In this document: positions 57,077 to 64,000 of the stretch, piece after piece | Layout of the letters: each line of letters starts with the position of its first letter | How positions within the stretch are numbered: the stretch's first letter is position 1 | From: Eustoma russellianum | Lineage: Eukaryota; Streptophyta; Magnoliopsida; Gentianales; Gentianaceae | Length of the DNA stretch: 64,000 nucleotides | Assembly (NCBI GenBank): GCA_036186865.1 | Contig: AP025040.1 | Span: forward strand, 16,077,008 to 16,141,007 | Direction: 5' to 3' | Position numbers and translations under genes: made by a program | The notes under the pieces: model-generated | The model's database searches: none | Seen by the model: the letters and a program-made list of their open reading frames with translations, nothing else | Told to the model about the DNA's origin: nothing

Positions 57077-58830
57077 ATGGCAATGACAACCTCAACCTCA
57101 ACCTCTTCATCTCACACTTCATCTCCTAAGCCTACTGCACTATTTTCCGGATCAAACACTAAAGCACCTATGTTTGATGCCCAAAATTATTCTTTGTGGA
57201 AATTTCGAATGATCAATCATTTGAAAGGCTGTGGATTTGATATATGGAGAGTCGTTGTCAAAGGAATTGAAGTTCCTATGATTACCAACTCAAAAGGAGA
57301 ATCAATATTCAACGATGAGGATGACTACACCGATGAAGAAAAGATAAGATTTGCCATTAATGGCAAAGCATTTGATATTCTCTCAAGTGCTCTTACCACC
57401 ACTGAGCTCATAAGACTTCAAGGTCTTGAAACAGCCTATGAGGCATGGAAAAGGCTTGAAATGATACATGAAGGAACTGATCAAGTAAGAATGGCCAAAC
57501 GACTTATGCTCATGAAGGAGTATGAGATGTTCGGAATGAAAAGCGGTGAGAAGATTGAGGAGACAATCGATCGATTCACACGAATAGTGAATCAACTCTC
57601 CATGGTGGACAAGAAAATCTCAAATGAAGACCTTGTCTCAAAACTCCTCAACTCTTTGCCAAGAGAATAGACACCCAAAGTCACCGCCATCACCGAATCA
57701 AAGAATCTCAAGACTCTTACCCTTGATGAGTTATCCGGTAATCTTCTTACTCATGAAATTCTTATTGATGAACAAAATAGGATGAACCCTATCAAGTCCA
57801 CACAAACATCACACAAAGGATTGGTGGTAGAGTCCGATGAATCGGATGAGGAAATTTCCCTTCTAGTAAGAAAATTTAGAAGAATGGCAACTAGAAGCAA
57901 AACTCAAGCAAGAAAATTTCTCAAAAGACCATCTAAAGAAAAGGAAGCAAGTGAAAATTGCTATAGATGTGGTCGACCCGGTCATTTCATTGCCGATTGC
58001 CACGTAAAAGAGCCGCAAAAGCAAGAGAAGAAGGTCTTTCCTCAAAAGAAGAAAGCCCTCAATGCGGAAGTAACCACGTGGGATGATCTCCTTTCGGAAT
58101 CGGAAGGAGAAGAGAGTGAAGATCAAGGTGTTGGACTTGTTGCAATAGTGGACAATCCAAAGACTCAACATACTTGCCTCATGGCGATTGAAGATGATCT
58201 TGAGGTAAATTCTAATCCTTAAAATTTGCATGATGAAATAGGAGATTTACAAGATGAATTTGAAAAATTGAATTTAAAGTATAAGCATTTGAAGAAAGAG
58301 TTCAAGAAATGCATCCTAGAAAATAAGAGCTTGCATGACAAGAATATTTTGATGTTTCAAGAGCATGACATCATACTCACCATGCATAAAACCGTAGCTC
58401 TTGAAAATATAGAAATTAGAAAAGAATGTGAGAAACTAAAGATAGACTTACAAAGACTAACAAATGGCACAAACAATTTAGACATACTACGTGGAAATCA
58501 AAGAATTGGAAATGATAAATCCGGTTTAGGATTTAATTCATCATCTTCTTCTATTAAGCCTAAGTCCTTAAAGAAGAAGGCAAATAGTAGAAAAACACAA
58601 CGAAATTCATCACCCTCTAAACCAAAACATGTACCCACTTGTTTTCATTGCAACAAACTAGGACATGTGAAGAAAGCATGTAGAACTAGATTTGGAAGCA
58701 CATATGTTTGGAAGCCTAAGGGTCGACAAACTAACCTTAAAGGACCCAACCATCAAAGGGTACCAATGCATACATCTTTTGGTTTTGTAGGCTCTCAATA
58801 TAAATGGAGTAGCCAAAGAAGAAGGAACCA
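57077..58830 (+). pseudogene. Gag of element C
   Basis: The likely start is ATG at 57077 (MAMTTSTSTSS), preceded by a leader after the PBS. FDAQNYSLWKFRMINHLKG opens the capsid-like domain; AYEAWKRLEMIHEGTDQVRM and EYEMFGMKSGEKIEETIDRF follow. At 57668-57670 a TAG sits where related elements have Trp ('LP-EW-PKVT'). The frame continues through a first zinc knuckle, CYRCGRPGHFIADC, to a TAA at 58220, then through a coiled-coil-like stretch and a second knuckle, CFHCNKLGHVKKAC. A frameshift near 58810-58835 precedes protease. Two CX2CX4HX4C knuckles and a long acidic linker are SIRE-like. Confidence 0.87.
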
Positions 58831-58838
58831 AATGACTT

Positions 58839-59087
58839 ATGGACAGCGGATGTTCAACGCACATGACCGGAGACAAAACATTGTTCACCAAGCTCAAGGT
58901 CCAAGATGGTGGAACGGTGCATTTTGGCAATGGGAAAGCCAAAATCCTTGGACATGGAGAAATTGGTAACTCTTCTTTTACTATTAATAATGTATTATAT
59001 GTAGAAGGGCTTAAGTATAATTTGATAAGTGTTAGCCAACTATGTGATGCTAATTTTCAAATTGAATTTGTGAAAAGAAAATGTTGA
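58839..59087 (+). pseudogene. Protease of element C
   Basis: MDSGCSTHMTGD is the D-S-G active site. GGTVHFGNGKAKILGHGEIG and YNLISVSQLCDANFQIEF complete the domain. It is out of frame with gag (upstream) and with the integrase start (frameshift at about 59080). Length and order match the E protease. Confidence 0.88.
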
Positions 59088-60410
59088 AAAAGAACGATAA
59101 GATTGTTTTTGAGGCTATACGTAAAAATGATGTTTACAAATTTAGCACACATGATTTGATATCACAAAATGTTTCTTGCCTAGTTGCCAAAAATGATTTA
59201 ACTCAACTATGGCATAGACGACTTGGACATATTAGTTTTAAAAATTTCAAAGATATTTGCAAAAATGAAATAAGTGCAAGGTCTTCCAAAATTAAATTTC
59301 GAAAATCATGGCTTATGTGACACATGTCAAAAGGCAAAACTTGTTAAAACAAGTTTCAAGCCCAAAAGTGAAATCTCCACCACCAAACCTCTACAATTGC
59401 TACATATGGATTTGTATGGGGATATTGGTACAGCAAGTCTAAGTGGAAAACATTACACCTTTGTGGTGGTAGATGACTTCTCTAGGTACACTTGGGTAAT
59501 GTTCTTAGCTAAAAAGAATGATGCATGTCAAGAATTTATAAAGCTTTGTAAGAGATTAGAAAATCAAAAAGAAGACACAATTAAGGAAATTAGAAGTGAT
59601 AGAGGTAGTGAGTTTGATGGAGAATTTCAAGAATTTTGTGTATCCAAAGGGTATGGACGCAATTTTTCAGCTCCAAGAACTCCTCAACAAAATGGTGTTG
59701 CGGAAAGAAAAAATAGAACACTTCAAGAAATGAGTAGAGCCATGCTAAACGAATTTGAGTTACCCAAATATTTTTGGGCCGAAGCGGTAAATACCGCTTG
59801 TCATGTGATCAACAGAGTTTATTTGAGACCATTTCTCAAAAAGACTCCTTATGAGCTTTGGAAAGGTAGAGTACCAAATATTGGTTATTTCAAGGTATTT
59901 GGTTGTAAGTGTTTTATACTTAACACCAAAGATAACTTGGATAAACTCGACTTCAAAGCGGATGAAGGAATCTTTATGGGTTATGCTCAAAATAGCAAGG
60001 CATTTAGAGTATATAATAAAAGAAGCATGAAAGTTGAAGAATCAATTCATGTTAAGTTTAGTGAACTCATTGAGGATAAATCAAACATTAATGATGATGA
60101 TGATGAAATAATTGAAGTAAGTCATATAGAGAAATTTGAGAATCCAAAAAGTAATATTGTTATTGACCTTAGGATTGATCCCCTTGAACCTAAGTTGGAA
60201 AATGAAGAAGTAGGAGGGGATACCTCAAATTTACCAGATTCATATAAATATAGGAAAGATCACCCTAAAGAGTTGATACTAGGTGAAACTAGCCAAGGCA
60301 TAATGACTAGGAGAAAATTCAATGAAAATGTCTTCATTTCACAAGTTGAGCCTAAAAACATAAAGGAGGCAATAAATGATGAAGATTGGGTATTGGCTAT
60401 GCAAGAATAA
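59081..60410 (+). pseudogene. Integrase of element C
   Basis: The zinc site LWHRRLGHISFKNF lies in one frame (59081-59270) and CDTCQKAKLVKTSF in the next, after a shift near 59270. The catalytic triad is open in the second frame: Asp in LLHMDLYGDI, Asp in IRSDRGSEFDGEF, Glu in [33 protein letters not shown] and an acidic tail follow. A TAA at 60408 replaces a Glu codon in 'MQEELNQFER'. It would insert the cDNA. Confidence 0.9.
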
Positions 60411-61009
60411 TTAAATCAATTTGAAAGAAGTGATGTTTGGGAATTAGTTGCTAAACCTAGTGACCATCCCGTAATTGGCACTAAATGGGTATTTAGAATA
60501 AAATGGATGATAAAGGAAACATCACTAGAAACAAAGCTAGATTAGTAGCCCAAGGCTATAGGCAAGAGGAAGGCATAGACTATGATGAGAACTTTGCTCC
60601 CGTAGCTAGGTTAGAAGCTATTAGGATGCTATTAGCATATGCATGCTATAAGGATTTCAAACTATATCAAATGGATGTGAAATCCGCATTTTTGAATGGA
60701 ATAATTCAAGAAGAGGTCTATGTAGCTCAACCACCGGGGTTTGAAAATCATGATTATCCAAGTCATGTTTTTAAACTCAAAAAGGCCCTTTATGGACTTA
60801 AACAAGCGCCTAGGGCTTGGTATGATAGATTAAGTAACTTCCTACTTGAGAATGAGTTTTCAAGAGGAAAAGTCGACACTACTCTTTTTATTAAAGAACA
60901 AGGAAACCATCAATTGCTTGTTCAAATTTATATGGATGATATTATATTTGGTGCTACTAATAATTCTCTTTGTGAGCATTTTGCAAAATTGATGGAAGGA
61001 GAATTTTAA
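60411..61009 (+). pseudogene. Reverse transcriptase of element C
   Basis: After a shift near 60500 the frame is open: [58 protein letters not shown] (first Asp) and [20 protein letters not shown]. The active site is [10 protein letters not shown], where the usual motif is YVDD; Met occurs in some active enzymes, so this is not clearly a lesion. It stops at a TAA (61007) just before MSMMGELNYFLGL, which continues in the same frame. Confidence 0.9.
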
Positions 61010-61873
61010 ATGAGCATGATGGGTGAACTCAACTACTTTCTTGGTCTACACATCAAGCAAACTCAAGATGGAGTGTACATATCTCAAACAAAGTATACAA
61101 AGGATTTGCTCAAGAAGTACAAATTCGAGGATGGAAGAAGTGTGAGCACTTTGATGAGCACAAGTACAAAGTTTGACAAACACGAAAAAGGAAAGCCAGT
61201 TGAGGTAACAAAATATAGGGGTATGATTGGTAGTTTACTTTATTTAACTGCTAGTAGGCCGGATATTTTGCATGCTGTGTGCTTATGTGCTAGATTTCAA
61301 AGTATGCCTAAGGAATCGCATTTAGTTGCTATTAAATGTATCTTTAGGTACTTAAAAGGAACTTTGAACTTTGGGTTGTTTTATCCCAAAAATGGTTGTT
61401 TTGATCTGAGAGGATATAGTGACTCCGACTATGTCGGAAATCTTGTTGATAGGAAAAGCACCTCCGGGACATGTCAATTCCTTGGAGATTGCTTAGTTTC
61501 TTGGTTCTCCAAGAAACAAAATAGTGTGTCACTTTCAACGGCAGAATCCGAATATGTATCGGCCGCTTCGTGTTGTGCACAATTACTTTGGATGATCAAC
61601 ACCTTGAACGATTACAATGTTCAGTTTGATAAGGTTCCCATCCTATGTGACAACACATCAGCCATAAGTATAGCACAAAACCCGGTTCATCATAGTAGAA
61701 CAAAACACATTGAAGTGAGGCATCACTTCATAAGAGATTGCATTCAAAAAGGATTGGTATGCATTGAGTTTGTTCCAACAAATGATCAACTGGCGGATAT
61801 CTTTACCAAATCTCTTCCCACTGAGACATTCGAATCAATTAGAACAAGATTAGGGATGATAAACATCATTTAA
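61010..61873 (+). CDS. RNase H and RT C-terminus of element C
   Basis: 287 codons open. GELNYFLGLHIKQTQDGVYI and SLLYLTASRPDILHAVCLCA lead into RNase H: YSDSDYVGNLVDRKSTSGT (Asp), LSTAESEYVSAASC (Glu), LCDNTSAISIAQNPVHHSRT (Asp) and LADIFTKSLPTE (Asp). All four catalytic positions are present. It follows a nonsense codon in the same polyprotein frame, so it would need readthrough. Confidence 0.92.
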   Translation: MSMMGELNYFLGLHIKQTQDGVYISQTKYTKDLLKKYKFEDGRSVSTLMSTSTKFDKHEKGKPVEVTKYRGMIGSLLYLTASRPDILHAVCLCARFQSMPKESHLVAIKCIFRYLKGTLNFGLFYPKNGCFDLRGYSDSDYVGNLVDRKSTSGTCQFLGDCLVSWFSKKQNSVSLSTAESEYVSAASCCAQLLWMINTLNDYNVQFDKVPILCDNTSAISIAQNPVHHSRTKHIEVRHHFIRDCIQKGLVCIEFVPTNDQLADIFTKSLPTETFESIRTRLGMINII

Positions 61874-61904
61874 AGGGATAAAAATTGAAAATCTCAAAAA
61901 TAGG

Positions 61905-62010
61905 TATACGTCGAACGATCGAAGTATCAAAACAAGAGATCGACGTACGTCGATCTCTGACATCGATCGATCGACGTACGTCAAACTCAGACGTCGATCG
62001 ATCGACGTTG
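61905..62010. repeat. CGATCGATCG palindromes between pol and ORF3 of C
   Basis: ATACGTCGAACGATCGAAGT, GATCGACGTACGTCGATCTC, ACATCGATCGATCGACGTAC and GACGTCGATCGATCGACGTT lie within about 100 bases. They are placed in non-coding sequence upstream of ORF3, where an internal promoter or splice acceptor would be expected. Confidence 0.85.
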
Positions 62011-62244
62011 TCGAATCTGCAACCTTTAAAAACTCTGCAAACGCGAATCCCTCTTCATTTGCAACCATTTCCATCAGTGAAACCCTACAAAAGCTGCGCC
62101 TTCCCTTCTCCAAAACAATCCATTTCTCAAATTTCATCTCTAAATCAAGAGTTAATCATCTCTACTCTTGATTCTTGAGTTCACCTCTTGAATTCCTCCA
62201 TTTTAACATAAGATTTCAAATTTCCAGCCCTAATTTCTCTCAAA

Positions 62245-63505
62245 ATGTCTTCAAGGAGCAAAAATACAACAAAGAGGCCAAGGTCTTCTAGGGGTGGAGG
62301 AGAAGGTTCAAGCACCTCTTCTCAAGGACAAACATCTCAACCTCGAAGAAAACAATCTATGGATGAGAGTCAAGCACAAGTGCTAGCCACAATTAGGAGT
62401 AATTTGACTCTCTCAAATTTCCTTTGGGTCAAAGCCAAAGATGCAAAGGATGCTTTGGAGGAACCCCTAATCCCTGGGTACGTAAGTTACATCTCTAGAC
62501 ATGCTCAAAAGATATTTGATAAATGGGAAGATGATGATAGACCCACTATCCCACTCAAATTGCTTAGAATAAATGATATTCTAAGCAATGATGAACTAAG
62601 TCCCATCATTGAATGGTTAGATGTTCAAGAGTGGAGAAATATTTGTAATGAGAATGAGATGCTCAAAATATCCACTAAATATACTAGGCTTTTTTATGCG
62701 AATTTATGGATTGAATACATAAATGGCCTTCCCTTAGCTCTACATTCAGTTATTGATGGACACCATGTGAAATGGAAAGTTGAAAAAATTTGTAGCTTGA
62801 TTGGTGTACCCAACGAAGGGTACTATGAGTTTGATGCGTGGAAATGGGATACGGCTAGGTGGAAAGTCTCTGAAGATGAAAACTTTCTTAGGCTTCCATC
62901 CAAGTAAAAACACAAATGACATGCCTTTAGTTTATCGTACCCTTCTTGCCATTGTTACATTCTGCATCAATGGTAAATCTGCAAAATTGCCATGTAACCT
63001 TGACTTCTATATAGCATACCGAATAGCTAATCGTGAGAAGGTTAACTTTGGGGATTTGTTTATGACAAATGTTGTCGAAGCCGCAACCAAACAAAACAAA
63101 GCCCTTCCCTATAGTAACCTTATCTATAGGATGCTTGTGAAGTCAGGTATTTATGTGGATGACACGGATGTTGACAACATAACGCACAAGGACTTCTATG
63201 ATAAAGTCAACATCCAACAAATACTGAAGTCTAGAAAAGAAGCGATGAGGAGAGAACAAGAGGAGGAAGCAAGGGAAGAAGAAGACTTTCCGGATGAGGC
63301 ACCCATTCCTGAACCGGATACTCAACAAGAACCAAGTAGCTTGAGCTCCAATGTCCCAGAACTTCAAGCTCAAGTTACTACTCTTCAGCAAGAGGTCGGT
63401 GAGCTAAAGGGCAAAGTGACCATGCATGAATCAAGATTTGCCAAGCTCAAGGCAAAAATGAAAGCGTGCATTCCTGGAATCACGTTTTCTTCAGATGAAG
63501 GCTAG
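62245..63505 (+). pseudogene. ORF3 of element C, function unknown
   Basis: MSSRSKNTTKRPRSSRGGG opens a basic, serine-rich stretch. Then LTLSNFLWVKAKDAKDALEE, TRLFYANLWIEYINGLPLAL and the WKWDTARWKV block follow, as in the plant family named 'putative plant transposon protein' (PF20167-like). A one-base shift near 62880 moves the reading to the frame 62801-63505: TFLGFHPSKNTNDMPLVYRT, LDFYIAYRIANREKVNFGDL, then an acidic and coiled-coil tail (EQEEEAREEEDFPDEAP, VTTLQQEVGELKGKVTMHES). No transmembrane segment or signal peptide is evident, unlike the env-like ORF described for SIRE1. Element B has a homologue, so the ORF is a real component of this family. Confidence 0.82.
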
Positions 63506-63506
63506 G

Positions 63507-63920
63507 GTGTTTTGTTTTAGCTTGCTTCTAGTTCTAGCTTAGTATGTGTTGTCAGTTGTAAAACTTGGATGTTTATTTGATTTTATGAAGTATTGTTGCT
63601 TATTTTTTGATGCTTTCAAAAAGGGGGAGAAAATGGCTGTTGTTGGTTGTTGCTTGATGCTTGGTTTATTGCATTTTGTTGCTTGGTTTATTACATGATG
63701 AGATTGCTTGATGGAAATTTTTTTTGGTAGCTGGCAAAATGAGGTAAAACTGGAAATTGGATCTTAAAATGAAAATGAGCTTAAAGAGTTATTGATGCAT
63801 GTTTAAGAAAGTTGGGATATGTTTGGTTAAGGGGGAACAACTTTTAAAGAGAAGCATTTTGATTGGAGTTGTAATATCTCGTTCACATTGACTACTACGG
63901 AAGGTATAAAGTGCATACAC
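63507..63920 (+). other. 3' untranslated region of element C
   Basis: No ORF. A first purine run, AAAAAGGGGGAGAAAATGG (about 63617-63635), precedes the main tract near 63921 and could be a second, internal plus-strand primer or an old copy of it. Confidence 0.55.
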
Positions 63921-64000
63921 TTAGGGGGAGATTGATATTTTTCAAGTTTGAAACATTCAAATAGATAAAATGAAGCAAAAACATCTTTTAGAATCTTGGT
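63921..64000 (+). other. Polypurine tract and possible 3' LTR start of element C
   Basis: TTAGGGGGAGATTG resembles the tracts of B and E, and TGATATTTTTC follows at the position where an LTR should start. The following 70 bases match the 5' LTR start only loosely (ATAAAATG, CATCTTTT), so the LTR identity is uncertain and it is cut by the window end. Confidence 0.45.

Larger units (their letters stand above)
55708..64000 (+). mobile_element. SIRE-like Ty1/copia element 'C' with ORF3 (3' end at or past window edge)
   Basis: 5' LTR (55708-57014), PBS, gag, protease, integrase, RT, RNase H, a palindrome spacer, ORF3 and a polypurine tract follow in this order. It is the same family type as element B. 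The coding regions are long but carry about four frameshifts and four nonsense codons. The 3' LTR may begin at about 63931, but the first 70 bases there do not clearly match the 5' LTR. Confidence 0.88.

Noticed and set aside
63507..64000. Calling a firm 3' LTR for element C
   Set aside because: The bases after the polypurine tract match the 5' LTR only loosely, so only a tentative start is reported.
1..64000. tRNA, rRNA, microRNA or riboswitch genes
   Set aside because: No cloverleaf, rRNA or other structured RNA was seen beyond LTR hairpins and MITE foldbacks. Tools such as tRNAscan or Infernal were not available.

Overview
This window looks like nuclear DNA from a flowering plant, probably a eudicot, taken from repeat-packed heterochromatin. 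Essentially everything recognisable is LTR retrotransposon: Ty1/copia and Ty3/gypsy polyproteins, LTRs with TG...CA ends, 5-bp target duplications, initiator-tRNA(Met)-type primer sites and polypurine tracts. No host gene, tRNA, rRNA or CRISPR was recognised. All assignments come from reading motifs by eye; no database search was run.

Layout. 1-1645: GCCGAG-rich LTR-like DNA split by a solo LTR (291-1066, target duplication AAGGG). 2310-9930: a very decayed Ty1/copia element on the minus strand ('G'), cut inside its reverse-transcriptase YVDD codons by a ~3.8-kb LTR (3133-6972). 10354-13971: a related long LTR in the opposite orientation. 13972-14856: remnant of a gypsy-type 'putative transposase' (PF04195-like) gene. 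14857-19892: an LTR fragment joined to a 5'-truncated copia element with a long polyprotein ORF ('D'). 20223-26370: a decayed minus-strand gypsy of the dual-RNase-H (Tat-like) type ('F').

26371-42330: a minus-strand SIRE-like copia element ('B') with an extra third ORF. Element 'E' (29027-40321, 11.3 kb, target duplication AACAT) is inserted in that ORF. 42331-44812: foldback MITEs and microsatellites. 44813-53549: element 'H', a complete chromodomain-bearing gypsy on the minus strand (target duplication CCCAT, LTRs about 1.5% different). Its gag-pol frame is interrupted by three short GT-AG introns. 54071-54786: a solo LTR of the D family (target duplication TCAAC). 55708-64000: a second SIRE-like element on the plus strand ('C'), with LTR, PBS, gag, PR, INT, RT, RNase H and ORF3; it runs to or off the window end.

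Two signals stand out. First, the three introns of H each carry an in-frame stop, which suggests that splicing could control Gag versus Gag-Pol output. Second, an 18-bp perfect palindrome, ACGTCGATCGATCGACGT, and decayed variants sit in arrays inside the LTRs or non-coding parts of unrelated copia (B, C, D) and gypsy (H) families. In H it forms a four-unit tandem array with an exact 51-bp period.
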